A stretch of DNA of 45,431 nucleotides from Ignavibacteriales bacterium (GTDB lineage: Bacteria > Bacteroidota > Ignavibacteria > Ignavibacteriales > Ignavibacteriaceae): contig JAAYVN010000093.1 of NCBI GenBank assembly GCA_012517155.1, positions 1-45,431 on the forward strand, read 5' to 3'. The translations under genes and the position numbers were made by a program. Numbering within the stretch: position 1 is the first letter of the stretch; each line of letters begins with the position of its first letter. Shown here piece by piece: positions 34,042 through 43,791 of the stretch. The notes beneath the pieces were generated by a model. That model worked only from the letters and a program-made list of their open reading frames with translations, was not told the origin of the DNA and did no database searches.

Positions 34042-34977
34042 ATGACCAAATCTCTCTTTAGAAAATATCCAATCTTAGATTATATACTAATTACAATTGG
34101 TTCAGCATGTATGGCAATTGGAATAGGAATATTTCTTGTTGATGCCAAAGTTGTACCAGGCGGAGTAAGCGGACTAGCTATGGCGGTTCACTACTTAAGT
34201 AATAATGCAATCCCAGTCGGCTTGCTTGTGTGGGGTTTCAACTTACCTTTATATCTTTGGGGGTTGAAAGAACTGGGGAAGCAATTCGGAATCCGAACCT
34301 TTTATGGATTTACTCTTTCTTCAGTTTTTATTGATTTATTCAGAGGTGATATTCCGGGATTTAAGTTTATTAAACTGCAAGAGACACAAACAGTTCAGGA
34401 TCTTCTTCAAAATGATTTCTTTTTTCTAATACTAATTGGAGCTGTTTTATTAGGTTTCGGGTTAGGAATAATCTTCAAATTCCGGGGGACCACCGGAGGT
34501 TCGGATATTGTAGCAGCAATAATGCAAAAGAGGTTCGGGATTAAACCGGGACAAGCAATAATGATTATAGACTTTTTCGTTATTGCATTAGCTGGATTTA
34601 TAATTGAAATAAAGGATCTGTCTCCAGACAGACCGGCTTTGTCACTAACATTTTACGCATTATTTCTTCTTTTTGTTTCGAGTAAACTAGTAGATGTAAT
34701 AATTGACGGATTTGACTATGCCCGTGCAGCATATATAATTTCTGATAAGAATGAGGAGATATCCAGAATGATAATTGAGGATTTTGGAAGGGGAGGTACG
34801 GCGCTTAAAGCCAGAGGGTTATACAGGAACATAGACAGAGAGGTCATTTTTACCGTGGTGACACTTAAGGATGTCAGCAGATTGGTCGATGGGGTAAAGG
34901 AAATAGATCCCAATGCTTTTGTCATAATTAATAATGTGCACGAAGTACAGGGAGAAGGGTTCAGAAGACGAATTTGA
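34042..34977 (+). CDS. YitT-family membrane protein (DUF161/DUF2179)
   Basis: Inner-membrane protein of 312 residues. Five or so hydrophobic segments ('YILITIGSACMAIGIGIFLVDAKVVPGGVSG' through 'VDVIIDGFDYARAAYIIS') form the YitT membrane domain, and a soluble DUF2179 domain of about 80 residues with 'GRGGTALKARGLYRN' follows. The frame is open from 33928, but that would run through the terminator. ATG 34042 has an AAAGGA ribosome site six nt ahead and gives the usual N-terminus. The function of the family is not settled; transport of a small solute is often assumed. Confidence 0.85.
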   Translation: MTKSLFRKYPILDYILITIGSACMAIGIGIFLVDAKVVPGGVSGLAMAVHYLSNNAIPVGLLVWGFNLPLYLWGLKELGKQFGIRTFYGFTLSSVFIDLFRGDIPGFKFIKLQETQTVQDLLQNDFFFLILIGAVLLGFGLGIIFKFRGTTGGSDIVAAIMQKRFGIKPGQAIMIIDFFVIALAGFIIEIKDLSPDRPALSLTFYALFLLFVSSKLVDVIIDGFDYARAAYIISDKNEEISRMIIEDFGRGGTALKARGLYRNIDREVIFTVVTLKDVSRLVDGVKEIDPNAFVIINNVHEVQGEGFRRRI

Positions 34978-35026
34978 TATTTGATAGCGATATTTCGAAT
35001 ATTTGTCAAAAAGAGATTTATAACTA

Positions 35027-36871
35027 ATGAGATCAGTTATCCTTATTTTAGTATTATTTATCTTTTTTGCGGGTCAAAAACTTGCATTTACCCAGGTACA
35101 GAATGTTGCAAAGATTGGAAGTACAGCAATCAGTGAAGATGAGTTTCTGGAAAGGTACGAATTGACACCGGTTTTTGGGAAACACAAGAAGGGAAACGAA
35201 GGGGAGAACAAATTAAAATTTCTATATACATTGATAGCAGAAAAACTTTGGGCATTAAAAGCACTGGAAGAAAGACTTGACACTACTGAAGCAATGTTGA
35301 CAACTTTTGAAGCGTTTCAGAAAATGTTCGTAAGGGACTTTGTATATCAGAAGGAAATCAGGCGAAGTGTTGTAATTACAGAGGAAGAGGAAAGCGAAGC
35401 ATATAAGCGTAACGGGACAAAACTTTTTGTAAACTACCTAATCTCTACGGATCAAGAAGAAATTGACAATTTATATAATTTTCTTAATCAGGGGATTCCG
35501 TTTGATACTATCCTAGCAGAAAGTCCAGAACTAGAGGAACAGAAAACTCCCATCGAAATAGTATATGGACAGATGGATGAGGAAGTTGAAGATATATTAT
35601 TCAATCTTAAAAAGGGGGAATTTTCGAAGCCGATATTAACTCCCGATGGTTATTACATTTTCAGGATTGTAAATAAAGTTGAAACTATTCTGATGAATCA
35701 AAGCGAGCAAGATGACTCATACAAAAGAGCCCGTCAAATTGTTCAAGCAAGAAAAGAGAGGGAACTCTTTTTTAAATTCTATGAAGAGAGATTCCGGGAC
35801 ACTAAAGTGGTTGCGGATGCGAAACTGTTAAGGAGCCTCACTGTACAACTATCCCAAGTTCTTGAAGCCAAAGCCAAACAGAGAAACACAAAGCAGGGAG
35901 ACAAAATCTACCTGGAACCACTGGAAGTTAAAAAAATATTAGACTACTATCTATCTGATACCCTCAACAGTATCATTATCAAATTTCCCGAGGATCCAAT
36001 AACTCTGCGAAAGTTTATTTTAATGCTGGGATTTGACGGATTCAGCATAACAGAAACCTCCGTAAATGAAGTATTCAGTAGACTGAACAAGCGTACACGT
36101 TCATTTATAGAGCAAGAACTGATTGCCAGAGAAGGAATGAGAAAAGGATATCAGAATGAGCCAGAGGTCAGGTCATCCCTTAAAATGTGGTTTGATAATT
36201 ATTTATTTCAAATGCTGCAGTCGAAGTTTACTGACACTGTTGAAGTGACTGAACAAGAAGCCTATGACTTTTATAAAAGCTATAGCAAGGAATATAAATT
36301 TCCTCTCCGAATGAATATTGGGGAGATACTGACAGATTCTCTTGAAATTGTAACAAAGGTGTTGCAGGAAATAGACAATGGAAGAGAATTCAAGGAACTT
36401 GCAAAATTGTATAACAAGCGGGAGTCGACAAAAGTGAATGATGGAGAATATGGACTGACTCCGGTTACAATGCTTGGAGAACTTGGCAGGATTGCTTCAA
36501 TGATGGCAATCGGGGATGTTTATGGACCGATAAAACTGCCGGAGGGATATTCAATCATAAAATTATTGGATAAGGAGATCGAAAAAATCGACGATTCACG
36601 AAAACAATTTGACGAAATGAAAACAAAGATCATTAGTGATTTAAAATATCAGAAAGTCAAGAGGTTTTTATCAACATACACGGCAGATTTAGCCATTAAA
36701 TATGGGATTGATATAAATGCGGATGTACTTAACGGAATCAAATCCACCATGATGAACTCATTTGGCATAAGATATATGGGTTTTGGCGGAAGAATTACAG
36801 CTGCTCCACTCCTTGCACCACAAGAAGACTGGATTGATGAATATTTTCATAGAAAAAACCAGCTTCCATAA
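35027..36871 (+). CDS. Periplasmic SurA/PpiC-type peptidyl-prolyl isomerase
   Basis: Exported folding factor of 614 residues. A signal peptide of about 23 residues ends near 'KLAFTQ', followed by a helical SurA_N-like region starting 'VAKIGSTAISEDEFLERYE'. Two parvulin-like segments are visible, at about residues 120-225 ('FVNYLISTDQEEIDNLYNFL' to 'SKPILTPDGYYIFRI') and 430-510 ('MNIGEILTDSLEIVTKVLQE' to 'YGPIKLPEGYSIIKL'). Such proteins escort outer-membrane and secreted proteins. The isomerase residues are degenerate in the first segment, so chaperone action may dominate. A Rieske gene follows 11 nt later. Confidence 0.83.
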   Translation: MRSVILILVLFIFFAGQKLAFTQVQNVAKIGSTAISEDEFLERYELTPVFGKHKKGNEGENKLKFLYTLIAEKLWALKALEERLDTTEAMLTTFEAFQKMFVRDFVYQKEIRRSVVITEEEESEAYKRNGTKLFVNYLISTDQEEIDNLYNFLNQGIPFDTILAESPELEEQKTPIEIVYGQMDEEVEDILFNLKKGEFSKPILTPDGYYIFRIVNKVETILMNQSEQDDSYKRARQIVQARKERELFFKFYEERFRDTKVVADAKLLRSLTVQLSQVLEAKAKQRNTKQGDKIYLEPLEVKKILDYYLSDTLNSIIIKFPEDPITLRKFILMLGFDGFSITETSVNEVFSRLNKRTRSFIEQELIAREGMRKGYQNEPEVRSSLKMWFDNYLFQMLQSKFTDTVEVTEQEAYDFYKSYSKEYKFPLRMNIGEILTDSLEIVTKVLQEIDNGREFKELAKLYNKRESTKVNDGEYGLTPVTMLGELGRIASMMAIGDVYGPIKLPEGYSIIKLLDKEIEKIDDSRKQFDEMKTKIISDLKYQKVKRFLSTYTADLAIKYGIDINADVLNGIKSTMMNSFGIRYMGFGGRITAAPLLAPQEDWIDEYFHRKNQLP

Positions 36872-36882
36872 GGAGTAATATA

Positions 36883-37218
36883 TTGGAAACAAACGGCGAA
36901 TTTTTATATCTGTGTGACTTAACCGATCTACCAGAGATCAAGGGGAAAAAGTATACTATTGATGATGAGGAAATAGCAGTTTTCAAAATAAAAGAGAATG
37001 TTTATGCATTATCAAATGTTTGTCCTCATCAGCATAAGGCAATAATCTGCGATGGATTTCTTGAGGATAACTTAGTTGTATGTCCGGCTCATGGGTGGAA
37101 ATTCAGGCTTGAGGATGGAAAACAACCGGGAAACAGAAATGGATTACGATCGCATTTTGTAAAAATCAGGAATAATAAAGTTTATATTAAACTAGCAAAA
37201 AGTAAATTAAACTGGTAA
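36883..37218 (+). CDS. Rieske [2Fe-2S] ferredoxin-like protein
   Basis: Small soluble electron carrier, 111 residues. The cluster ligands are Cys47-Pro-His49 and Cys67-Pro-Ala-His70 with 17 residues between, the standard Rieske spacing. It resembles the NirD/ferredoxin components of oxygenases and nitrite reductases, but no oxygenase lies nearby. The start is TTG; a perfect AGGAG ribosome site (36871-36875) seven nt ahead supports it. One base separates it from queG. Confidence 0.9.
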   Translation: METNGEFLYLCDLTDLPEIKGKKYTIDDEEIAVFKIKENVYALSNVCPHQHKAIICDGFLEDNLVVCPAHGWKFRLEDGKQPGNRNGLRSHFVKIRNNKVYIKLAKSKLNW

Positions 37219-37219
37219 A

Positions 37220-38149
37220 GTGAGCATTAACAGTCAAATAATCAGGGAATTAGCAAAACAAGGCGGTTTCCAACTTGTAGGATTTGCAAAAGCAGAAATA
37301 CTTAAAGCAGAACATGACAATCTGCTTTCGTGGTTGGATCAAAAATATCATGCCGGCATGCAATACATGGAACGCAACACAGATAAACGTTCAGATATAC
37401 GCAAAATACTACCCTCTGTAAAATCGGTAATTTCACTAGGCATGAATTATTATACTAAAAATATTACCGAGAATAAAAAGCCAGGTTATAAGATTTCCCG
37501 ATATGCATGGGGAAAAGACTATCACATAGTTATTCAGGAAAGAATTAAGTTCATTTGTGAGGAGATAAAGAAAAATGATCCGGAAGCTGAGCTGATTTAC
37601 TATGTGGATACAGGGCCGGTTATGGATAAGGTTTGGGCAAAAAAAGCCGGTTTGGGTTGGATGGGTAAGCATTCTAATATTATAAACAGAAAAATTGGAA
37701 GCTGGTTCTTTATTGCCAGCATATTAGTAAACAGAGAACTTGAATATTCAGAAGAGGTGGGGGACTTATGTGGATCATGCACGAGGTGTATAGATGCATG
37801 TCCGACCAATGCGATAGTATCGGATCAAGTTATAGATTCGAACAAATGTATTTCATATCTCACAATTGAGAATAAAGGGGAAATCAGATGGGAATTCAAA
37901 GGGAAAATGGAGGATTATATATTTGGCTGTGATATTTGTCAGGATGTCTGTCCCTGGAATATTAAGTTTTCAACTCTCAGTGGGATTGAGGAATTTAAAC
38001 CGGTTAATGGGAATGACAAAATAACTTTTGATGAAGTAAATGAAATGGACATTACCGAATTTAACAGACGCTTTTCAGAGAGTCCAATTAAAAGAGCAAA
38101 GTTTTCCGGACTAATGCGAACGGCAATATTTTTAAGTAACAATCAATAA
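37220..38149 (+). CDS. queG: Epoxyqueuosine reductase
   Basis: Cobalamin- and [4Fe-4S]-dependent enzyme for the last step of queuosine biosynthesis, reducing epoxyqueuosine in tRNA to queuosine. It has 309 residues, typical of the short form. 'GFQLVGFAKAE' starts the corrinoid-type domain and 'YVDTGPVMDKVWAKKAGLGWMGKHSNII' is the signature region. The two cluster motifs are 'CGSCTRCIDACP' and 'CDICQDVCPWN'. The start is GTG. No other queuosine gene is in the window. The adjacent Rieske protein could supply electrons, which is only an inference from position. Confidence 0.95.
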   Translation: MSINSQIIRELAKQGGFQLVGFAKAEILKAEHDNLLSWLDQKYHAGMQYMERNTDKRSDIRKILPSVKSVISLGMNYYTKNITENKKPGYKISRYAWGKDYHIVIQERIKFICEEIKKNDPEAELIYYVDTGPVMDKVWAKKAGLGWMGKHSNIINRKIGSWFFIASILVNRELEYSEEVGDLCGSCTRCIDACPTNAIVSDQVIDSNKCISYLTIENKGEIRWEFKGKMEDYIFGCDICQDVCPWNIKFSTLSGIEEFKPVNGNDKITFDEVNEMDITEFNRRFSESPIKRAKFSGLMRTAIFLSNNQ

Positions 38150-38212
38150 GAAACCTTTAACAGGAAAAATAATCTAATTCATTATTGAAATAAATATAGT
38201 TTAGGAGAAAAA

Positions 38213-39160
38213 ATGTCGGTAAACAATCATTATAAAGTAATAATAATAGGTTCAGGACCAGCAGGTTATACAGCAGGTTTATATGCGAGCCGGGCGAATC
38301 TAAACCCACTAATTTTTGAAGGAATGCAGCCGGGGGGACAATTAACAATAACCACGGAGGTAGAAAACTATCCCGGTTTTGAGCATGGTATCCAAGGTCC
38401 ACAATTAATGGATGTGATGAGGAAGCAAGTGAGCCGTTTTGGTGCAGAATTTCTTTTTCGTGATGTTACAGCAGTAGATTTTTCAAAGAGGCCCTTTAAA
38501 GTGGTTTCGTATGACGAAGAATATTTTGCCGATTCGATAATCATAGCAACCGGTGCTTCTGCCCGCTTGCTGGGTATTGAGAGCGAAAGCAAATTTATGG
38601 GGTTTGGTGTATCCGCTTGTGCTACGTGTGACGGATTTTTCTTTAAGAATCAGAGAGTGCTGGTTGTAGGCGGGGGGGATACGGCGATGGAGGAGGCTAA
38701 TTACCTCACCAGACATGCATCAGAAGTAATATTAATCCACAGGAGAGAAGGATTCCGAGCTTCCAAAATTATGTTGGATCGTGTAATGAAAAATCCCAAG
38801 ATAAAAATCATGACAAATAAAGTTGTAAAGGAAGTGCTTGGCAAGGAAGAGGATGGTAAAAAAACAATGACGGGAGTAATGCTTAAAGATACCACGACCG
38901 GAGCAGAGGAAGAATTGAAAGCAGATGGTTTGTTCATTGCAATTGGACACAAACCTAATACCGAGATTTTCAAGGATATGCTTAAAATGGATGAAACCGG
39001 TTATTTAATTGTGGAACCGGGAACTACAAGGACAAACATAGAGGGGGTCTTTGCTGCAGGGGATGTGGCAGATAAGCATTACCGACAAGCAATAACAGCA
39101 GCAGGTACCGGAGCTATGGCAGCGATAGATGCAGAACGTTGGCTTGAAAACCAGGAATGA
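38213..39160 (+). CDS. trxB: Thioredoxin reductase
   Basis: Cytoplasmic FAD/NADPH enzyme that reduces thioredoxin; 315 residues. 'IIGSGPAGYTAGLYASRA' binds FAD, the redox-active pair is Cys136-Ala-Thr-Cys139 ('SACATCDG'), 'VVGGGDTAMEEANYLTRHA' with 'HRREGFRAS' binds NADPH, and 'GVFAAGDVADKHYRQAITAAGTGAMAA' closes the FAD site. An AGGAGA ribosome site lies seven nt upstream of the ATG. A hairpin terminator follows. Confidence 0.97.
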   Translation: MSVNNHYKVIIIGSGPAGYTAGLYASRANLNPLIFEGMQPGGQLTITTEVENYPGFEHGIQGPQLMDVMRKQVSRFGAEFLFRDVTAVDFSKRPFKVVSYDEEYFADSIIIATGASARLLGIESESKFMGFGVSACATCDGFFFKNQRVLVVGGGDTAMEEANYLTRHASEVILIHRREGFRASKIMLDRVMKNPKIKIMTNKVVKEVLGKEEDGKKTMTGVMLKDTTTGAEEELKADGLFIAIGHKPNTEIFKDMLKMDETGYLIVEPGTTRTNIEGVFAAGDVADKHYRQAITAAGTGAMAAIDAERWLENQE

Positions 39161-39170
39161 TTTTATATAG

Positions 39171-39200
39171 AGAGACTTGCACCAGCAAGTCTCTTTTATA
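39171..39200. terminator. Terminator between trxB and HAD gene
   Basis: AGAGACTTGC (39171-39180) and GCAAGTCTCT (39185-39194) form a 10-bp stem with a 4-nt loop, followed on the plus strand by TTTATA. It begins 11 nt after the trxB stop; the T-tract overlaps the stop codon of the convergent HAD gene. It may work in both directions but is better for trxB. Confidence 0.88.
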
Positions 39201-39984
39201 TTATAATGTCCGCGATAGAATTAAGAATATAATCCGGTGCAATGTCCTTGTAATCAGCGAAATTTGATTTTACGCCTGTTTGAACAAGTGCGGTATCAAC
39301 TCCAAATAAATTTCCCATCTTAATATCTGTTTCTATTCTGTCTCCCAGAAGCAGGATTTCATTTGCAGGAAGACCAATTTGTTTTATTGCCTCATCAAAC
39401 ATAAAACGTGACGGTTTTCCGAAGTGAAGTTCAAGTTTTCTGTGAGTTCTTTTTTCAAGAGCAGAGATAGTTGACCCGGCATCAAGTATCTCACCATTAT
39501 CAACCGGGCACGTATCATCAATATTTGCTGCTAAGAACTTAGCACCTGTTTCCAATGCCCGAGCAGCGATTTCGAGTTTTTCATAATTCAGAGTTCTGTC
39601 GAGAGTAACAATAACTATTCTTATTCTTAAGGGATCGGCTGAATATGTTAATCCCTCATCCCTTAACTCTTCGATGAATTTATCCTCTCCCAATGCAAAG
39701 AAGGGGAAGTCAAAAAAATTATTCGAGATGTATTTTTTAATAACCTTTGTGGCGGTTAGAATTTCGGTTTCCAGAATATTCAAACCATTCTGCTTAAGAA
39801 AAGCGTGATATTCTGTGGTAGTGCCGGTAGTTTTATTTGTAACGAAAAGCACCTTTCTGCCAGTGCTTTTAATATAGTTCACAGTTGTATCGGCTTTTGG
39901 AATAATCCGAGTACCCCGATATGTCGTACCATCCATATCAAAAATAAAGCCCCGGTATTTTTCAAACTCCCTTTTAAATTTCAT
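39196..39984 (-). CDS. HAD-IIA family sugar-phosphatase (NagD/AraL-like)
   Basis: Haloacid-dehalogenase-type phosphatase of 262 residues. Motif I is 'FIFDMDGTTYRGTRII' with the two Asp residues, motif II 'LFVTNKTTGTTTEYHAFL', motif III Lys in 'LHFGKPSRFMFDEAIKQIG', and motif IV 'LLGDRIETDIKMGNLFGVD'. This matches subclass IIA enzymes that act on nucleotide or sugar phosphates. The substrate is not known. It is 19 nt downstream of the amylase gene, so a role in sugar-phosphate clean-up is possible. Confidence 0.92.
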   Translation of the reverse strand: MKFKREFEKYRGFIFDMDGTTYRGTRIIPKADTTVNYIKSTGRKVLFVTNKTTGTTTEYHAFLKQNGLNILETEILTATKVIKKYISNNFFDFPFFALGEDKFIEELRDEGLTYSADPLRIRIVIVTLDRTLNYEKLEIAARALETGAKFLAANIDDTCPVDNGEILDAGSTISALEKRTHRKLELHFGKPSRFMFDEAIKQIGLPANEILLLGDRIETDIKMGNLFGVDTALVQTGVKSNFADYKDIAPDYILNSIADIII

Positions 39985-40003
39985 TTATTCACCGATCTTA
40001 AAA

Positions 40004-41800
40004 TCAGAGTTTAATTATCCTGAAGCCAAGCGGGGGTACTACCAAAGTAACAGAATTGCCCTTAATACTTAATTTGTCATTATTAAAGATATCCAGCAAA
40101 TATTTTGCCTCGCCAGGATTACTAAAAGAAACAGATTGCTCTTGTTTTCCCAAATTAAATGCAATAATCAATAGTTCTTTTGCACCGGGGATAAATCTTT
40201 TCATGGCAAATAATTTTTTATTATCATCAATATTAAAGAACTCAACTTCGCCAGTTTTAAGTTCCGGGTTTTCGTTTCTTAGTTTAATCATTTTTTTATA
40301 AAAGTCCAGCAGCTCATCGTTCACTTCAACTTCATAGTTTCCAAGTCCTTTCGAAAAACCTGAACTGGCTGTAATTGTTTCGGCTTCATAAGAGAGATTG
40401 TCCCATATCATTGGCTTTCTACAATGAGGGTCATCGGGTCCCCACATTCCCACTTCATCACCATAAAATATCATTGGAGCGCCTCTATAAGTCATTTGGA
40501 AAGCAGCTATCAGTTTTTGAATTTCGTAATCCTCGGGTTTTGGTTTTCCCGGATTATATTCAGAATTTCTTTCATCAGAATCCCTGTCATACTGTCTGTC
40601 GGGATTAACAATCATAGAGGTAAGTCTTTCCGTATCATGTGAACTCAGCAAATTCTGGAGCAGGTGCAAGTTTTCTTCAGGATAGTTCTTATCCACCTTC
40701 TGTAAAAGTTGAACAAATTCAGATATTGATATTTGATTTTTTTTATCGATGAATAAATTAATTACCGGATAAGCAAACGGATAATTCATGAGAGCATCAA
40801 AGACTCCATTTTCGGAAATGAAATCGGGAGATACTTCCCACAATTCGCCAACAATCAGAGCATTGGGATTTATTGATTTAACATATTTGGACCACTCCCG
40901 CCAGAATCCCAAGGGTACATCTCGGGCAACATCCAGCCGCCAACCATCTATTCCTTTTTGATATTTCCCATTTCCAATGGGATCCATCCATCTTCTGGTT
41001 GCATCAAATATGTATCTCTTAACCGGGTCAATCAAATTATCCTCTGTGCGGTTGAACTCCGGTAATGACTTATGATTCCACCAACCCTTATAATCGAATT
41101 CATTTTTTTCAGTTTGGGGATTATCGAAATCTTTTATCAGAAACCAGTTTTTATATTGAGAATTTATTCCATTTGCGACAATATCCTGAAAAGCCCAAAA
41201 CTGAACACCAGTATGATTAAAGACACCATCAATAATAATAAACATGCCCCGGCTGTGGATCTCGTTTATTAATCTCAGAAAGAGTAAATCGGCTGATGTC
41301 CATGACCAGGTTGTTGGATCATCCGGCACTTCTTTGCTTATCAACCATTTATCACCAATCGGATCAGGTCCGAAATTCACATCAATATGATGGAAAGTCG
41401 AGCCATCATACTTGTGCATGGATACAGCTTCAAAAATGGGATTCAAGTAAATACCTTTAACACCAAGATTCTCGAGATAATCAAGATTATTAAAGATTCC
41501 CTGAAGATCGCCTCCATATCTTCTCGAAGTTAAATGATTGCTAAACTTTCCTCCGAGTTTTTTTTCCCATTCCTGCTGGTTATACCAATCAGATGTCCAA
41601 GGAGTTATCTGCCATCCTTCAGGAATAGATGTTTGATTTATAAAAACTTTATCCGGTGTGGGGTCGTTGCTTTCATCACCATTCGCAAACCGCTCCGGAA
41701 AAATCTGATACCACACAATTCCCTTTGCCCATTCAGGGAAATTCTGCTGCTGGGGGTAAATAGTCATACTTAAAATAAAAAGAAAAAATAATAATCTCAT
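40004..41800 (-). CDS. Exported GH13 alpha-amylase (neopullulanase-like)
   Basis: Secreted glycoside hydrolase of 598 residues cutting alpha-1,4-glucans. A signal peptide is present ('LLFFLFILSMTIYPQQ'). The four GH13 regions are all present: 'DGVFNHTG', 'GIDGWRLDVARDVP' (nucleophile Asp), 'LIVGELWEVS' (acid/base Glu) and 'LLSSHDTERL'. 'WYQIFPERFANGD' is typical of cyclomaltodextrinase/neopullulanase-type enzymes. A C-terminal beta domain ends 'VPPLGFRIIKL'. The periplasm or outer surface is the expected location. No susC/susD pair is nearby in the window. Confidence 0.94.
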   Translation of the reverse strand: MRLLFFLFILSMTIYPQQQNFPEWAKGIVWYQIFPERFANGDESNDPTPDKVFINQTSIPEGWQITPWTSDWYNQQEWEKKLGGKFSNHLTSRRYGGDLQGIFNNLDYLENLGVKGIYLNPIFEAVSMHKYDGSTFHHIDVNFGPDPIGDKWLISKEVPDDPTTWSWTSADLLFLRLINEIHSRGMFIIIDGVFNHTGVQFWAFQDIVANGINSQYKNWFLIKDFDNPQTEKNEFDYKGWWNHKSLPEFNRTEDNLIDPVKRYIFDATRRWMDPIGNGKYQKGIDGWRLDVARDVPLGFWREWSKYVKSINPNALIVGELWEVSPDFISENGVFDALMNYPFAYPVINLFIDKKNQISISEFVQLLQKVDKNYPEENLHLLQNLLSSHDTERLTSMIVNPDRQYDRDSDERNSEYNPGKPKPEDYEIQKLIAAFQMTYRGAPMIFYGDEVGMWGPDDPHCRKPMIWDNLSYEAETITASSGFSKGLGNYEVEVNDELLDFYKKMIKLRNENPELKTGEVEFFNIDDNKKLFAMKRFIPGAKELLIIAFNLGKQEQSVSFSNPGEAKYLLDIFNNDKLSIKGNSVTLVVPPLGFRIIKL

Positions 41801-41828
41801 ATCGTTTTTTTACCTCTCGGAAGTTAAA

Positions 41829-42743
41829 TTATAATCCCAGTTCATCTTTCATCATCCGGAATGATTCTTCAATATCAGTTGGTATGAATCCCAGTTCGGT
41901 TTCAGCTTTTATTGTATAAAGTCCTGAATTCAGTGGTCGTCTAGCAGCCTGGTTAAGTTCCGAAGTATTTATTGCGGTAATGAGGGTTTTATCAAGATCA
42001 AAATAACCTGCAATCCGATAAGTAAAATCCAATCGGGACAGAAATTCCCGTCCCCCTATATTATAGATGCCAGTTTTCCTAAATTCAATAGCCTTGCTAA
42101 TTCCCTGAACGGCATCATCAATAAAAGTGGGGTTATTAATCTGGTCCTTTACAATTCTGATTGTTTTATTCTCCCGCAAAGAGGATACTACCCATCTTAC
42201 GAAATCAGGTCTTCCGTAATGTGCGACTCCATAGAGGACGTTAATTCTGAAAACAGTATATGAAGGTGCGGTTAATCTTATTGCATTTTCACTCGCAAGT
42301 TTTGTCCTTCCATAATATCCAACGGGGTCGGGTTTATCATTTTCCGAATATGGGCCCGACTTTCCATTAAAGACATAATCTGTGGAGAAGTGAATAAGGT
42401 GGGCGTCAGTAATACGCGCCCCCTCGCACATAAATTCCACTCCCTTAACATTCACTTTCCAGGCAGTTTCCCTTTGAGATTCACATAAATCGACATTTGT
42501 AAAAGCCGCAGCATTAACAATGAAATCAGGATAAAAATCAAGAACCGCTCTTTTAACTTCCTGTCTTTGACTTATATCAACCCTCAAATAATCGATTCCA
42601 GGGATGAAAGAAGCATCTTCCATTGAGACCCCCAGGAATTCCACATTCTCCATATTCACGAAATGGTTTGTTACCCGTTGACCGAGCATTCCATTAACAC
42701 CGAATACCAGTATTCTTTTCTTTATTATATCGTGTGCAAACAT
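41829..42743 (-). CDS. RmlD-like NAD(P)-dependent sugar reductase
   Basis: Short-chain dehydrogenase/reductase of 304 residues resembling dTDP-4-dehydrorhamnose reductase. 'ILVFGVNGMLGQRV' is the dinucleotide motif GxxGxxG, 'HFSTDYVFNGKSGPYSE' and 'YYGRTKLASE' give the catalytic Thr/Tyr-x3-Lys set, and 'FVRWVVSSLRENKTIRIV' the sugar-binding part. rmlA, rmlB and rmlC are not nearby, so the deoxysugar is uncertain; the glycan clusters in the window would be natural consumers. The only ATG in frame (42743, with AAAGGA just ahead) makes a 50-nt overlap with the pfkB-type gene. Confidence 0.88.
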   Translation of the reverse strand: MFAHDIIKKRILVFGVNGMLGQRVTNHFVNMENVEFLGVSMEDASFIPGIDYLRVDISQRQEVKRAVLDFYPDFIVNAAAFTNVDLCESQRETAWKVNVKGVEFMCEGARITDAHLIHFSTDYVFNGKSGPYSENDKPDPVGYYGRTKLASENAIRLTAPSYTVFRINVLYGVAHYGRPDFVRWVVSSLRENKTIRIVKDQINNPTFIDDAVQGISKAIEFRKTGIYNIGGREFLSRLDFTYRIAGYFDLDKTLITAINTSELNQAARRPLNSGLYTIKAETELGFIPTDIEESFRMMKDELGL

Positions 42744-43611
42744 CTTCCTTTAAGTACTTAAGTTTATCCAAATTTGAATATGAGGCTAGGCAACCGGCCG
42801 CTGTATTCGCAAGTTCAAGAGATTTTATTAAATCTTTGGTTTTAAGATAGTAATAAAAAAAGACCGAACCAAACATATCGCCACAGCCAATCCTGTTGAG
42901 CGTATTCACCTTAACGGCGTGAAGAGAAAAACGCTGTTTCAATCCATCTATGAAGGAGTACAAGGTAACTCCTTTTTCACCTTTTGTTATGATCAGTACG
43001 CTTACTCCCAAAGAAAAGAGATGTTCTGCTATTTCGGCCTCCTCACTCAAGTCAGAAAGAGTAAGGAGTTCATTTTCATTTACCTGAATAATGTCAAACG
43101 CCTTAGCCCATTCATCGAAGTCCGGTATTCTTCGGAAGTTTCTTGCATAGTTTGGTTCGATTCCGCGCGAAAGAGTGTGAACATCAATAAACATTGGTCC
43201 AGAAAAGTTTTCTTTCAAGTATTTGACATCATCAAGCGATACATCAAATCCGGTTATCATATTAACATAAATTCCTGAAAACCGGGAGAAATCCTTTACT
43301 TTGATATCAATTTTTTCTGTTATAAACTCATACTTTTCATGACGTTCTTTATCGTCAAATACCATCAGATGGTTTTTGGGAATTGCTTTAACCCTGGAGG
43401 AGTATTGCAGATTGACCTGTTTATAAATATTTTCAAACAGGTGATAATTATTATCTTCTGTCAGAGTAACCAGAAAAAGCTCATCTTCAGGTTCGGCAAA
43501 TGCCCTGAACGCAGTGGCAGAGTAGAAAATACCTCCCGGCTTTCTTTCCTGCAGCTGGTTTCTGAAAAAGATGTGATCTTCGACAGAGTGGCCTATAATT
43601 AGAATATCCAT
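42694..43611 (-). CDS. PfkB-family carbohydrate kinase
   Basis: Ribokinase/fructokinase-fold sugar kinase of 305 residues. 'ILIIGHSVEDHIFF' and 'PGGIFYSATAFRAFAE' form the sugar lid region, and the C-terminal PfkB signature is 'LNRIGCGDMFGSVFF', with the catalytic Asp; the usual GAGD is GCGD here. The middle has the expected 'DVHTLSRG' and 'IIQVNENELLTLS' strands. The substrate is unknown; coupling with an RmlD-like reductase suggests a nucleotide-sugar or surface-sugar pathway. A TATTTTTG (43648-43655) 37 nt upstream may be the promoter -10. Confidence 0.87.
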   Translation of the reverse strand: MDILIIGHSVEDHIFFRNQLQERKPGGIFYSATAFRAFAEPEDELFLVTLTEDNNYHLFENIYKQVNLQYSSRVKAIPKNHLMVFDDKERHEKYEFITEKIDIKVKDFSRFSGIYVNMITGFDVSLDDVKYLKENFSGPMFIDVHTLSRGIEPNYARNFRRIPDFDEWAKAFDIIQVNENELLTLSDLSEEAEIAEHLFSLGVSVLIITKGEKGVTLYSFIDGLKQRFSLHAVKVNTLNRIGCGDMFGSVFFYYYLKTKDLIKSLELANTAAGCLASYSNLDKLKYLKEDVCTRYNKEKNTGIRC

Positions 43612-43791
43612 AAAAAATTTCCGAATTATGAATAAATATCTTCAGTACAAAAATAAAAAATAATCTCTATACAAGCAGTGTACAAAAGCTTCACAAAACT
43701 TTTATTAAACGATGACCTTTTAGGGGAGATATCAGTTTGGGAGAGGAGACACTCATTATCCATCAAGTTCCTTCAAAGTGCCCTCAGGCAA

